Positions 53,173 through 63,600 of a DNA stretch of 64,000 nt are shown here, in pieces (positions within the stretch are counted from its first letter, which is position 1; every line of letters starts with the position of its first letter). The notes below the pieces were generated by a model that was not told the DNA's origin, made no database searches, and saw only the letters and a list, made by a program, of their open reading frames with translations. The position numbers were made by a program, and so were the translations under genes. The stretch covers positions 101,974-165,973 of the forward strand of contig NZ_JAERQM010000009.1 of assembly GCF_019029495.1 (NCBI RefSeq). The letters are read 5' to 3'. The DNA is from Falsiroseomonas oleicola (GTDB taxonomy: Bacteria; Pseudomonadota; Alphaproteobacteria; Acetobacterales; Acetobacteraceae).

Positions 53173-54471
53173 CTAAGCCTCACCCAGAAGCTGCGCCACG
53201 CGCCGCGTCGCGGCATGCCCCGGATGGGCACGGCGCAGCACCGCCAGATGCGCCGCGGCGGCGGTGCGGTTGCCGTCGCGCAGCGCCGCTTCCGCCAGGT
53301 GCTGCTGCGCCAGCGGGTGGTCGGGCACCGCGCGCACCGCCGCACGGAAGGCATTGCGGGCGGGGCCTGTCTCGCCCAGCCGCTCATGCAGGCGGCCGGC
53401 CGTGACATGCTGGTCCGCCTCGCGCTGCGCCGACTGCCGCAGTTGGTCTTCCAGCACCTCCATCGCAGCCTCCAGCGCCGCGGTGCGGTCGATGGCGGGC
53501 GGGCCTGGTGGCGGCGGGGCGACATCGGCCAGTGGGGCGAGGGGGGCGAAGAGGCTCGGCTGATCGGGGAACCAGCGCTGGCGCACCGCCTCATTCGCCG
53601 AGGCGAAGCGCGCCAGGAAGGCGGCGGCCTCGGCGGGGTGCGGCTGCCAGCCGCGGCCGGGCAGGGTGTCCGACACCGCGCCGGTGAAGCGGCGCCAGAG
53701 CAGGGAGGAAGCGGTCAGCCCCTCCGGCCGCGCCTTCAGCCGCTCCCCCATCGCGCGCAGCAGGTCGATGGCGGCGGGGGTGACGGAGAGGTTGCTCTGC
53801 CGGTCGGGATGGTCGGGCGGCACGGTCAGCGGCGCCTCGCACAGCGCCAGGAAATCATCCACCGCATCGCCATTAACCAGCCGGGCGCGGTCGAAGATGC
53901 GCACCACCATCGACTCCGCGCCGAACACATGCGCCCAGATGTCGAGCAGCCTTCCATAGTCGTAATGCGGCAGCCGGTCCGGCCCCTGCTGCGGCAGGGC
54001 CGGCGCCTTGATGGCGGCGACGCGCAGCGCCTGGGTGTAGCTGCTGGCCACATGCTGGTCCTGCCGCCGCAGATAGATGACCACGCGGATGCGCGCCGCA
54101 AAGGGCGCCAGCAGGTCACGCAGCCGGCCCACCTCCTCCTCCGTCGTCAGCAGCCCGCCGCACTGCTCGGCGGAGAGGACCACCAGCCGCGTGCTCGCCG
54201 GCAGCCCCGCCATTTCCGCCGCGAAATCGCGACGGAACTGCGCCAGCCGCGCCTCCGCCCCGATCCCGTCCCACAGCGCCGGATTGAAGTGACCCAGCCG
54301 CGACAGCGGCACCAGCGAGGCCGGCAGCATGCCGTGATTGGCCCAGCCGGGGGAGGTCGGATAGCAGATGCCCAGCTTTGCCAGCGCCGGGCGCTGCCCG
54401 CCCAGCACCCGCTGGATGGAGGAGGTGCCGGTCTTCGACTGGCCGATATGGACGATGAATTCGGGTTTCAC
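53173..54471 (-). CDS. sulfotransferase-like protein with C-terminal TPR-like segment
   Basis: A 432-residue protein with VHIGQSKTGTSSIQRVL, the 5'-phosphosulfate binding loop of PAPS sulfotransferases, near the N-terminus, and a downstream IYLRRQDQHVASSYTQALR that fits the 3'-phosphate binding region. The C-terminal 110 residues (ARRALGETGPARNAFRAAV type helices) look like TPR repeats. Start GTG at 54471, 14 bases after the GNAT stop, with a weak AGAAG site. Acceptor unknown; glycan or lipid sulfation is possible. Confidence 0.78.
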   Translation of the reverse strand: MKPEFIVHIGQSKTGTSSIQRVLGGQRPALAKLGICYPTSPGWANHGMLPASLVPLSRLGHFNPALWDGIGAEARLAQFRRDFAAEMAGLPASTRLVVLSAEQCGGLLTTEEEVGRLRDLLAPFAARIRVVIYLRRQDQHVASSYTQALRVAAIKAPALPQQGPDRLPHYDYGRLLDIWAHVFGAESMVVRIFDRARLVNGDAVDDFLALCEAPLTVPPDHPDRQSNLSVTPAAIDLLRAMGERLKARPEGLTASSLLWRRFTGAVSDTLPGRGWQPHPAEAAAFLARFASANEAVRQRWFPDQPSLFAPLAPLADVAPPPPGPPAIDRTAALEAAMEVLEDQLRQSAQREADQHVTAGRLHERLGETGPARNAFRAAVRAVPDHPLAQQHLAEAALRDGNRTAAAAHLAVLRRAHPGHAATRRVAQLLGEA

Positions 54472-54472
54472 G

Positions 54473-54508
54473 GCGTCTTCTTGAATCAGAGCGTCTTCTT
54501 GAACCAGA
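54473..54508. repeat. 18-base tandem duplication at the GNAT/sulfotransferase junction
   Basis: Two copies of GCGTCTTCTTGAAtCAGA and GCGTCTTCTTGAAcCAGA (17 of 18 identical) at 54473-54490 and 54491-54508 span the stop codon of the acetyltransferase on the minus strand. In the sulfotransferase frame the same DNA reads LIQEDA twice. It looks like a recent slippage duplication. Confidence 0.8.
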
Positions 54509-54974
54509 CCCGCGCATGGCCCGCCGGCATGCCGTCCAGCCGGCCGAATTCCGCATAGCCGTTGCGCAGCCAGAAATCCGGTGCCTGGAAGCTGAAGGTG
54601 TCCGTATAGGCCTGGCCGCAGCCGCGTTCGCGGGCGATGCGTTCCGCCCGCATCAGCAGCTCGGAGCCGACGCCCTTGCCGCGCAGCTCCCGCGACAGCC
54701 ACATCCAATCGACGAACAGCCAGCCCCAGAAGGTCAGGCCGAGCAACCCGCCGCGCACGGTGCCGTCCGGCGAGCGTGCCAGCAGTGTCACCGGCTCCCG
54801 GTCATAGGGGCCGCCCATTTCCTGGTTGAAGGTGTGCAGCCCGCGCTGGATGGCGGCGACGGCATCGAGTTCCGGGAAATTGTCCTCATGGATCTCGACG
54901 CCCGCATCAGGCCGCATGATCTGCGGAACGGACTCATTCCCCGGCTTTGGCGCGTCCTCTACCCCATCGGCCAT
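54486..54974 (-). CDS. GNAT family N-acetyltransferase
   Basis: A 162-residue acetyltransferase: LLGLTFWGWLFVDWMWLSRELRGKGVGSELLMRAERIARERG holds the acetyl-CoA motif (R-G-K-G-V-G), followed by FWLRNGYAEFGRLDGMPAGHARVWFKKTL, a pattern of small GNATs acting on amines or peptides. AAGGAG lies ten bases before ATG at 54974. Its last codons are part of an 18-base tandem duplication. Confidence 0.87.
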   Translation of the reverse strand: MADGVEDAPKPGNESVPQIMRPDAGVEIHEDNFPELDAVAAIQRGLHTFNQEMGGPYDREPVTLLARSPDGTVRGGLLGLTFWGWLFVDWMWLSRELRGKGVGSELLMRAERIARERGCGQAYTDTFSFQAPDFWLRNGYAEFGRLDGMPAGHARVWFKKTL

Positions 54975-55065
54975 GCGGTGCCGCTCCTTGTGACGTGTTG
55001 CGGCGCGGCAAATGGCCACATCGCGCGGTGGCTGGAAAGACCTGGATTGCGCAACGGGCCAGAGC

Positions 55066-55701
55066 TCAGCGCGGCCGCAGCGCCATCAGCGCCTGGGCCA
55101 GCGCCCGCATCTCCGCAGCCGCGACCGATCTGGGCGCGGATTCGGTCACGCCGAGGCCGCTGGCAAAGGCCTGGGCGATGCCGGTGCGGTTGCCGATCGC
55201 CGGCTCCAGCCGGGTCAGCTTGCGGCTGTGCAGCTCCGCCAGGATCTGCGCCAGAAGCTTGCCGCTGGCGGGCGCGCGGTTCAGGGCGATGGCGGCCGGG
55301 CGTTTTTCGCCACGCGCGAGGTCCAGGGTGGCATCCATGGCCCAGAGATCGGCGGAGGAGGGCTGCAAGGGAACCAGCACCAGGTCGGCATTGCGGATGG
55401 CGATGCGGGCATCGGTATCCGCATGGGGTGGCGTGTCCAGCAGCACGACGTCCTGGCTACCGCGCAGCTTGTCCAGGCTGGCCGGCAGACGCCAGCCGGC
55501 CGGCGCTTCCAGATGCAAAGGCAGCGCCCGCGCCCCGGCCGAGGCGCGCTCGGTGCCCCAGCGGGTCAGCGTCTGCTGCGGATCGGTGTCCAGCAGCGCG
55601 ACCTTCATCCCAAGGCTCGCCAGGGCGGTGGCGAGATTGGCGCTGAGGGTCGACTTGCCCGCGCCACCCTTGCGCTGCGCGACGGCGACGACGAAGGCCA
55701 T
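55066..55701 (-). CDS. ParA-like ATPase
   Basis: A 211-residue P-loop ATPase with the deviant Walker A QRKGGAGKST, VALLDTDPQQTLTRWG and VVLLDTPPHADTD. Size is small for chromosomal ParA and closer to solitary ParA/MinD relatives that position cargo such as chemoreceptors or enzyme complexes. No ParB-like gene or parS site is adjacent. A GGAG site supports ATG at 55701 over GTG at 55707. Confidence 0.87.
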   Translation of the reverse strand: MAFVVAVAQRKGGAGKSTLSANLATALASLGMKVALLDTDPQQTLTRWGTERASAGARALPLHLEAPAGWRLPASLDKLRGSQDVVLLDTPPHADTDARIAIRNADLVLVPLQPSSADLWAMDATLDLARGEKRPAAIALNRAPASGKLLAQILAELHSRKLTRLEPAIGNRTGIAQAFASGLGVTESAPRSVAAAEMRALAQALMALRPR

Positions 55702-55796
55702 GCCCACGACTCCAGACCAGTTGCAGTCTCAGTCTACCAGCAAGTCACGAGAAGGTCCCGATCGCCCAACGGGGCGTGTAGAGGCCGTGGGCAGCC

Positions 55797-56162
55797 TCAG
55801 CGACGATCCGGCCTGGCGACATCCGGAATGGGGCTCTGGCCGAAATTGCTCGCGCCCTCGCTGCCCTGGGGCAGCCTTTGGCCGGGCACCTGCGGCGCGG
55901 GCATCGTCCGATGGCCCGCCGGCGGCTCTGTGCTGGGGGCGTGCTGTGGCGGCGTGCCGACCCCCACGGGCGGACGCGGTTCCGCCTGCCGGGCCGGGGC
56001 GCCGCGGCGCGGGTCGGAGGGAGGGCCGGCGCGATCGCCCGGCAACTCGGTGCGCGGCGGCACGGCGCTGGCGGCGGGTTCGCGGTCGAGCTGCTGCGCC
56101 GCGGCGGAGGCCAGCGGCAGCATCAGGGCGGGGAGCAGGAGAAGGCGAAGGGAATGGCGCAT
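55797..56162 (-). CDS. secreted proline-rich small protein, unknown function
   Basis: A 121-residue protein with signal peptide (MRHSLRLLLLPALMLPLASAAAQ) and a Pro/Ala/Arg-rich mature part without cysteines, probably unstructured. It lies divergently from nnrE/nnrD. No family recognised; the reading could be an accidental open frame in high-GC DNA, although the leader is convincing. Confidence 0.45.
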   Translation of the reverse strand: MRHSLRLLLLPALMLPLASAAAQQLDREPAASAVPPRTELPGDRAGPPSDPRRGAPARQAEPRPPVGVGTPPQHAPSTEPPAGHRTMPAPQVPGQRLPQGSEGASNFGQSPIPDVARPDRR

Positions 56163-56262
56163 GGGACGCTAGCGCCAGGCGGCGATGAGGGTTCGCGGTG
56201 GCCACGCCGATTTGCCCCAGGCGGCGGCGCTTTTGCCGGGCACCCGATGTAGCCTCGGCGGC

Positions 56263-57768
56263 ATGGACCTTCCGCCCGAACTCCTCACCCCCGCCGAGAT
56301 GGCCCGCGCCGATGCCGCCGCCATCGCCGGCGGCATCCCCGGCCTGACGCTGATGGAGGCCGCCGGCCGCGCGGTGGCCCGCGCCGTGCTGCGCCGCTTC
56401 CGGCCGGTGCGGGTGCTGGTGCTGGCCGGCCCCGGCAATAATGGCGGGGATGGCTACGTGGCCGCGCGGCTGCTGGAGGAGGCCGGCTGGCCGGTGGCTG
56501 TCGCCGCGCTCGCGCCGCCCAGCCCCGGCAGCGACGCTGCCGCCGTCGCCGCCCGCTGGCGTGGCCGGATGGCGCCCTTCACGGAGGCGGAGGTGGTCCG
56601 CGCCGGCCTGGTGCTGGATGCGGTCTTCGGCGCCGGCCTGTCGAAGCCGGTGGCGGGGCGGGTGGCGGCGGTGCTGGGCGCGGCGCGGGCGCCGGTCGTC
56701 GCGGTGGATGTGCCCTCCGGCCTCGATGGCGCGACCGGGGCGGCGCGGGGTTTCGTGGCCTCCGCCGCGCTGACCGTCACCTTCTTCCGCCTCAAGCCCG
56801 GCCATCTGCTGCTGCCGGGCCGGGCGCTGTGCGGGGAGGTGGTGCTGGCCGATATCGGGCTGCCCGCCGCCGTGCTTGGCGCCATCGCGCCCCAGGCCTT
56901 TCGCAACGGGCCGGCGCTGTGGCGCTTGCCGATGCCCGGTGCGGATGACCACAAATATGCGCGCGGCCATGTCGCCGTGGTGGCCGGGCCGGCGATGACC
57001 GGCGCCGCGCGTCTGGTCGCCGCCGCCGCCCGCCGCGCCGGGGCCGGGCTGCTGACCCTGCTCGCCCAGGATGCCGCGACGGCGGCCGTGCTGCGCGCCG
57101 GCGATCCCGGCGCCATGGTGAGCGAGGCCGGGGCGGCCACGCTGCGGGAGGATGCGCGCATCGGCACCTGGGTGATCGGCCCCGGCCTGCCGCCCGATGC
57201 CACGACGCGGGCGATGCTGCGGGAGACGGTGGCCGCCGGGCGCCAGGTGGTGGCCGATGCCGGCGCGCTGCGGGCCGCGACCGGCGACCCCGCCGCGCTC
57301 GCAGGCTGCGCCGTGCTGACGCCCCATGCCGGCGAATTCGCCGCCGTCTTTGGCGCGCCCGGCGAGGACCGTCTGGCCGCGGTGCGCGCGGCGGCGCGGG
57401 CCACCGGGGCGGTGGTGCTGCTGAAGGGCGCCGACACGCTGGTCGCCGCGCCGGATGGCCGCGTCGCCATCAATCACAATGCGCCACCCTGGCTCGCCAG
57501 CGGTGGAACGGGCGATGTGCTGGCCGGCATCATCGCCGGGCTGCTGGCCCAGGGCATGCCGCGTTTCGAGGCCGCCGCCTGCGCCTGCCACCTGCACGGC
57601 GCCGCCGCCGCGCTGGCGGGCAGGGGGCTGCTGGCGGAGGATCTGCCGGCCCATCTCCCAACTGTTCTTTCGTCCTTTGGGCCGCACCATGCCGGCGATG
57701 TTGCTCGACGGCCGGGCGCCTCTCGGGCATCATCCGTGAAACATGCTGAAAGGAAGCGTGATGTCTGA
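56263..57768 (+). CDS. nnrED: bifunctional NAD(P)H-hydrate epimerase / ADP-dependent dehydratase
   Basis: A 501-residue repair enzyme. The N-terminal epimerase domain (about 1-210) has VLVLAGPGNNGGDGYVAARLL; the C-terminal dehydratase domain (about 225-475) has HVAVVAGPAMTGAARL, LTPHAGEF and the nucleotide site SGGTGDVLAGIIAGLLAQG. It restores hydrated NADH/NADPH. The end (HHAGDVARRPGASRASSVKHAERKRDV) is longer than usual and runs eight bases into the next gene. Confidence 0.93.
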   Translation: MDLPPELLTPAEMARADAAAIAGGIPGLTLMEAAGRAVARAVLRRFRPVRVLVLAGPGNNGGDGYVAARLLEEAGWPVAVAALAPPSPGSDAAAVAARWRGRMAPFTEAEVVRAGLVLDAVFGAGLSKPVAGRVAAVLGAARAPVVAVDVPSGLDGATGAARGFVASAALTVTFFRLKPGHLLLPGRALCGEVVLADIGLPAAVLGAIAPQAFRNGPALWRLPMPGADDHKYARGHVAVVAGPAMTGAARLVAAAARRAGAGLLTLLAQDAATAAVLRAGDPGAMVSEAGAATLREDARIGTWVIGPGLPPDATTRAMLRETVAAGRQVVADAGALRAATGDPAALAGCAVLTPHAGEFAAVFGAPGEDRLAAVRAAARATGAVVLLKGADTLVAAPDGRVAINHNAPPWLASGGTGDVLAGIIAGLLAQGMPRFEAAACACHLHGAAAALAGRGLLAEDLPAHLPTVLSSFGPHHAGDVARRPGASRASSVKHAERKRDV

Positions 57769-59200
57769 CGTTGCTGCCCCGCCCGGCCTGATCGACCGCG
57801 CGCTGCGGCGCGTCACCTCGCTCTGGCGGGATATCGCCTCCTCCGCCCCGGATGGGGAGGAGGGTTTTGGGCCACAGATGCGGGCCTGTCTCGATGCCAA
57901 GGGCGGCGAGGTTTCGGCCCGGTCCCGCGCCGCGCGGCTGGCGCAGAGCTATCTGGCGGCGGATGAGGCGGCGCGCGGCGACTTCCTGCGTGCCCTCGCC
58001 AGCTTCGATTCCGACGCCACGGCCGTGACCGCGGCCTGGGAACAGGTGGCCTCGGCGCCGGATGCCGAGGCCCGCGCCACCGCCAAGGCCAAGCTGCGCC
58101 GGGTGCTGGAGCCGCCGCGGCTGCGGCTGATGACGCAGTTCACCACCATCCCGGACGGCGTGAAGTTCCTGGTGGAGCTGCGCGCCGACCTGATGGCGCG
58201 GATGCGCGGCGATGCCATGCTCCAGGCGCTGGAGGCCGACCTGCGCAACCTGCTGGCCAGCTGGTTCGACGTCGGCTTCCTGGAACTGCGCCGTATCGAC
58301 TGGTCCTCCCCGGCTGAGCTGCTGGAGAAGCTGGTGGGCTATGAGGCGGTGCACCGCATCCGCACCTGGCGCGACCTGAAGAACCGCCTGGATTCCGACC
58401 GCCGCTGCTACGCCTTCTTCCACCCGCGCATGCCGAAGGAACCGCTGATCTTCGTCGAGATCGCGCTGGTGGAGGGCATGGCGGCCAGCGTGCAGGGGCT
58501 GCTGGACGAGAAGGCGCCGCTGCTCGACCCGCGCCAGGCCGATACGGCCGTGTTCTATTCCATCAACAACTGCCAGCGCGGGCTGGACGGAATCTCCTTC
58601 GGCAACTTCCTCATCAAGCGGGTGGTGGAGGTGCTGGGCGCGGAATTCGGCAACCTGAACTGCTTCGCCACCCTCTCCCCCATCCCCGGCTTCCGGAGCT
58701 GGCTGGAGGCGCGGCTGGAGGCGGCCGATACGACGCTGCTGACGGAGGAGGAGGCGCAGGCGCTGCGCGCGATCGCCCCGGCGGAGACAGCCATCGCCGC
58801 CCCCGGCGCCGACCCGGCCGATGCCACGTCGGAAACCCCCGCCCAGACGCTGCGCCGGCTGATCGCCCGGCGCGGCTGGGCGCGGGTGGAGGGCACGGCG
58901 AAGCTGCTGGAGCCGATCCTGACCCGCGCCTGCGCCCGCTACCTGCTGGCGGAATCCGGCCGCGACGGCAAGCGCGCGCGCGACCCGGTGGCGCATTTCC
59001 ACCTGTCCAATGGCGCCCGCGTCGAACGGCTGAACTGGCGCGGCGATACCTCCGACAAGGGGTTCCGGGAGGCCTGCGGGCTGATGGTGAACTACCGCTA
59101 CGACCCGGCGAAGATCGAGACCTACCACGAGGAGTATGCGGGGGAGGGCAAGCGCGCCGCGTCGCCTGCCATCCGCAAGCTGGCCAAGGGATTTCTGTGA
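57761..59200 (+). CDS. malonyl-CoA decarboxylase
   Basis: A 479-residue enzyme of the MCD family, converting malonyl-CoA to acetyl-CoA. FATLSPIPGFRSWLEARL and HFHLSNGARVERLNW (catalytic His/Ser region) and DLKNRLDSDRRCYAFFHPRMPKEPLIFVEIAL are hallmarks. A strong AAGGAAG site precedes the ATG at 57761, which overlaps the nnrED stop. The MFS carrier that follows could import a malonate-like acid, but no matABC partner is present. Confidence 0.92.
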   Translation: MSDVAAPPGLIDRALRRVTSLWRDIASSAPDGEEGFGPQMRACLDAKGGEVSARSRAARLAQSYLAADEAARGDFLRALASFDSDATAVTAAWEQVASAPDAEARATAKAKLRRVLEPPRLRLMTQFTTIPDGVKFLVELRADLMARMRGDAMLQALEADLRNLLASWFDVGFLELRRIDWSSPAELLEKLVGYEAVHRIRTWRDLKNRLDSDRRCYAFFHPRMPKEPLIFVEIALVEGMAASVQGLLDEKAPLLDPRQADTAVFYSINNCQRGLDGISFGNFLIKRVVEVLGAEFGNLNCFATLSPIPGFRSWLEARLEAADTTLLTEEEAQALRAIAPAETAIAAPGADPADATSETPAQTLRRLIARRGWARVEGTAKLLEPILTRACARYLLAESGRDGKRARDPVAHFHLSNGARVERLNWRGDTSDKGFREACGLMVNYRYDPAKIETYHEEYAGEGKRAASPAIRKLAKGFL

Positions 59201-59267
59201 CCCCGGCTTGAGTGAGGCGCGCGCCGCTGCGAGGATCGACCGGTAGATAAAGACCGGGTGGAAGCTG

Positions 59268-60464
59268 TTGCAGGGATCAGGGGCGCGCGGCGTGCTCGGC
59301 GTGCCGGATGTGCGGCGCATCGTGCTGGTGGGGCTGCTGGTCTCCATCGCCCGCTGGCTGGAGATGCTGGTGATCGGCGTGGTGGTCTGGCAGCAGACGA
59401 ACTCGGCCTTCCTCGTCGCCATGATGACGCTGCTGCGACTGCTGCCGATGGGGTTGTTCGGCGCCTTCCTCGGCGTCGCGGCGGACCGGGTGCAGCGGCG
59501 CTCCGCGCTGCTGGCGATGCTTGTGGTGCAGGGTTGCCTGGCCGCGTCGCTGGCGGCGCTCGCGCTGTCGGGGGTGCTGGCAGTCTGGCATCTGGGCCTC
59601 GCCAGCTTCATCTCGGGTATCGTCTGGGCCGCCGACAATCCGGTGCGGCGGATGATGCTGGGGGAGGTGGTGGGCGCCAGCCGCATGGCGCGCGCCGTCT
59701 CCATCGACGTGGTCGCGAACAATGCCAGTCGCATCGCCGGGCCGGCGGTGGGCGGCACCATCCTGGCCGCGGCGGGGCTTGGCCCGGCCTTCCTGCTCTG
59801 CGCGGCGATGTATGTGCTGGCGGTGCTGGCGGCGTTGCGCCTGTCGCATCGCTCCGTGATCCAGCCGCCGCGCGGCGGCGTGCTGCGCGACATGCAGGCG
59901 AGCTTCGGCCTGGTTCTGCGCACGCCGGGCATGGCAGGCGTGATGATCGTGACGCTGATCTTCAACCTGTTCGGCTGGCCCGTCTCCTCCATGATCCCGG
60001 TGATCGGGCAGGAACAGCTCCGGCTGGGGCCGGAGGGGGTCGGGCTGCTGGCGGGGATGGATGGGCTGGGTGCGTTGCTGGGGGCGCTGCTGCTCGTGCC
60101 GCTGGTGCGGCCGGCCTGGTACCGGGCCATCTACGTCGGCGGCACCGCGCTGTATTGCGGCATGTTCGTGATCTTCGCCGCCATCACGGCGGCGATTCCG
60201 GCGGCGCTGGCGTTGCTGCTGGTGGGCATCGGCAGCGCCGCCTTCGCGGCGATGCAGGCAACGCTGGTCTACACCACCGCGCCACCCGAATTGCGGTCCC
60301 GTGCGCTCGGCGTGCTTTCGGCCTGCATCGGGCTCGGGCTGGTGGGCTTCCTGCATCTCGGCCTGATGGCGCAATGGCTGGGCGCGCCGGCCGCCACGAT
60401 GGTGATCGGACTGGAAGGCATCTGCGCGCTGGTGCTGACGCGGCGGTGGTGGCGGGCTGGGTAG
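59268..60464 (+). CDS. MFS transporter (MFS_3/EntS-like)
   Basis: A 398-residue carrier with about 12 helices; FGAFLGVAADRVQRRSALLAML carries the A motif, and WAADNPVRRMMLGEVVG with NNASRIAGPAVGG are typical of the MFS_3 exporter branch. The TTG at 59268 is the longest start; GTG at 59292 or 59301 is equally possible. Spacing of 67 bases after malonyl-CoA decarboxylase leaves operon membership open. Confidence 0.85.
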   Translation: MQGSGARGVLGVPDVRRIVLVGLLVSIARWLEMLVIGVVVWQQTNSAFLVAMMTLLRLLPMGLFGAFLGVAADRVQRRSALLAMLVVQGCLAASLAALALSGVLAVWHLGLASFISGIVWAADNPVRRMMLGEVVGASRMARAVSIDVVANNASRIAGPAVGGTILAAAGLGPAFLLCAAMYVLAVLAALRLSHRSVIQPPRGGVLRDMQASFGLVLRTPGMAGVMIVTLIFNLFGWPVSSMIPVIGQEQLRLGPEGVGLLAGMDGLGALLGALLLVPLVRPAWYRAIYVGGTALYCGMFVIFAAITAAIPAALALLLVGIGSAAFAAMQATLVYTTAPPELRSRALGVLSACIGLGLVGFLHLGLMAQWLGAPAATMVIGLEGICALVLTRRWWRAG

Positions 60465-60687
60465 CGGCCATCCGGCTTCCATTCAAAATTATCGCGATGT
60501 GACAACATGGTGACGCCATCGCGCCAACGTGATTTCCGGACGCCAGAACCGGCCCTCGTCAGGGAATGGGCGATGGTCCCCGCCTGCCCCGGCGCCTAAG
60601 GTGGCGCCACGGGCCATACTGCTGGCGACCGGGCCTTCCCCCTGCGCATCACTGCGCGGCCCAGCCGGCAAACGATGTCAGGACGAC

Positions 60688-63600
60688 ATGACTTACGCCG
60701 TGGCGCGCTTTCCCATTGTCGGCATCGGCGCCTCGGCGGGGGGCGTCGAGGCGTTGCAGTCCTTCTTCCGCGCGATGAAGCAGCCCTCGCCCATGGCCTT
60801 CATCGTGGTCACGCATCTGGCGCGCGGCCGGCTGAGCGCGTTGCCCGGCATCCTCGCGGATTGCACCGACCAGCCGATCATCCCGGCGGAGGACGATCAG
60901 AAGGTGGAGCCGGGACATACCTATGTCCTGCAGCAGAATGCGATCATCACGATCGAAGGCGGTCGCATCGTGCTGCGGCCACAGCCGGCCGAGCGTCGGC
61001 GTGAACATCATCCGATCGATGTCTTCCTGTCCTCCCTGGCGGAGGATCAGCAGCATGGCGCGATTGGCGTCGTGCTGTCCGGCAGTGGCAGCGACGGGAC
61101 GCTGGGGCTGAAGGCCATCAAGACCGCGGGCGGCCTGACCATGGTCCAGGGCAGCAACGGCACCTCCCCGCAATATGACGACATGCCGCATAGCGCGATC
61201 GGCGCCGGGGTGGTCGATCTGGTGGTCCCGGCGGAACATATGCTGGCGCGGCTCGCGGAACTTGCGGAGGGGTTCGACGACCCCAGCCGTGAACAGCTCA
61301 GCGGTGCGGCGAGTGCCGCCGCCCATGCCACCATCGCCGGCATCCTGATGGCCAGCGTCGGGCATGATTTCTCCGGCTACAAGGACCGCACCTTCTTTCG
61401 CCGCGTGCACCGCCGCATCCATGTGCTGCGCCTGCCGAGCCTGGAGGCCTATATCGCCAAGCTGCGGGCCGACCCGGAGGAGGCGCGCCGCCTGTTCCAG
61501 GACCTGCTGATCGGCGTCACCAGCTTCTATCGCGATCCCGCCGCCTTCACCGTCCTGGCGGAGCGTGTGATCCCACGGCTGTTCGAGGGCCACAGGCCGG
61601 ATGAGGCCGTGCGGATCTGGGTGCCCGGCTGCTCCACGGGTGAGGAGGCCTATTCCCTGGCGATCCTGCTGCGGGAGCATATGGATGCGAATCCGGGAGG
61701 ACCCCGCGCCCAGATCTTCGCCACCGATATCGACGAGGCCGCGCTCGCCGTGGCACGCCGTGGCCGCTACCCCGCGGCGCTGCTGGCCAGCCTGACTCCG
61801 GCGCGGCTGGCACGGCACTTCGTCGAGGATGGCGCCTGCTTCGCCGTGGCCAAGCCGCTGCGCGACCTTTGCGTCTTCTCGGCGCACAACCTCATCAACG
61901 ATCCGCCGTTTTCCCGGATCGACCTGATCTCCTGCCGCAACCTGATGATCTATCTGGGCACCGCCTTGCAGGACCGTGTGATTCCGCTGTTCCACTACGC
62001 GCTGCGGCCCGGCGGCTTCCTGTTCCTTGGCATTGCCGAGACCATCGCGCGGCATGCAGATCACTTCACGGCGGATGACAAGGCGCATCGCATCTACCGT
62101 CGCCGGGATGCGATCGCCGCCGGTGGCCCGGCCCTGCGGCTGCTGGCCCATGCGCCGGGTACCGCGCGCATCTGGCCGCCCCGCATCGCCGCGCGCCCGG
62201 TCGCCGGCGCGCGCGGGACGGAGCTGCGCCAGGCGGTGGAGGCGCTGGTGCTGGACCAGTTCGCGCCGCCGCATGTGGTGGTCAATCGCGATGGCGACGT
62301 GCTGCACCAGTCGGCGCATCTCGGCCGTTACCTGGAGCCGGCGACCGGCCGGCCGAGCCGTCAGCTTCTGGCGATGGCCCGCCCGGGCCTGCGCTTCGTG
62401 CTGCGTGCGGCGCTGCGGGAGGCGATCGAGACCCAGGCACGGGTGATCCGCCCGTTGGTCGAGATCGAGGTGGAGCAACTGCGCATCAGCATCAGCCTGA
62501 CCATCACGCCCCTGCCGATGCCGCTGCCCATGCCGGAGGCCGCGGACCGCCTGTTCATGGTGGTCTTCACCGAAATCCCCGCCGCGCCGCAGGCCCTGGT
62601 CCGCCCGGACGCGCCGCTGGAACAAGGCGGCACGCAGCGGCTGGAACGCGAATTGCGCGACACGCGCGAACGCCTGCAATCGACCAGCGAGGAATACGAG
62701 ACCGCGACCGAGGAGCTGACCTCCGCCAATGAGGAAATGGTCTCGGTGAATGAGGAACTGCAATCCACCAATGAGGAGCTGGAAACCTCGAAGGAGGAGC
62801 TGCAATCGGTGAACGAGGAGCTGCGCGCCGCCAATACCGAGCTGTCCAGCAAGATCGACGAGCTGGACCGTGCCAATGGCGACCTGCGCAACCTGTTCGA
62901 CAGCACCCAGATCGCCACGCTGTTCCTGGACCGTCATCTGGTGATCCGCAGCTTCACCCCGGCGGTGACCAGCATCTTCAACCTGGTCGCCGCCGATCGC
63001 GGCCGCCCCGTCACCGATTTCGCCAGCCAGCTCGACAAGGTGAACCTGCGGCGGGAGACACGGCAGGTGCTGGATGAGCGGGAGACGGTGGAGCGCCGCG
63101 TCACCGCGCGCGACGGCCAGGTGCACTACCTGATGCGCCTGCTGCCCTATCGCACGGCCGAGGGGCTGGTGGATGGCGTGGTGCTGACCTTCTTCGACGT
63201 GACCAAGGTGGTGGAAGGCGAGATCCTCGGCACGCTGGTGGATGAGCTGAACCACCGTGTGCGCAACATGCTGCAGGTGGTGCAGGCCGTCGCTTCCATC
63301 ACCCTGCGCCGCACCGGGTCGCTCGACGAATTCCGCGCATCCTTCGGCGGGCGCATCAAGGCGCTGGCGCGGGCACATGAATTGCTGGCCGACCAGGGCT
63401 GGACCACGGTGGACCTGGAGGCGCTGGTGACGAAGGAGGTCTCCCCGCATGTCGATGGGGCCGACCGTGTCACCCTCAGCGGCGCGGCGGTGGCGCTGCG
63501 GCCGAAGGTGGCGCTGACGCTGGGCATGGTGCTGCATGAACTGGTGACCAATGCGGTGAAGCATGGTGCCCTGTCCGTGCCGCGGGGCGTGGTGCGGGTG

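Noticed and set aside
60465..60687. Inverted repeat CGCGATG/CATCGCG in the gap before the sensor kinase
   Set aside because: Arms of seven bases with a 17-base spacer occur by chance in such DNA; no sigma or regulator motif was clear. Nothing else seen in this gap.
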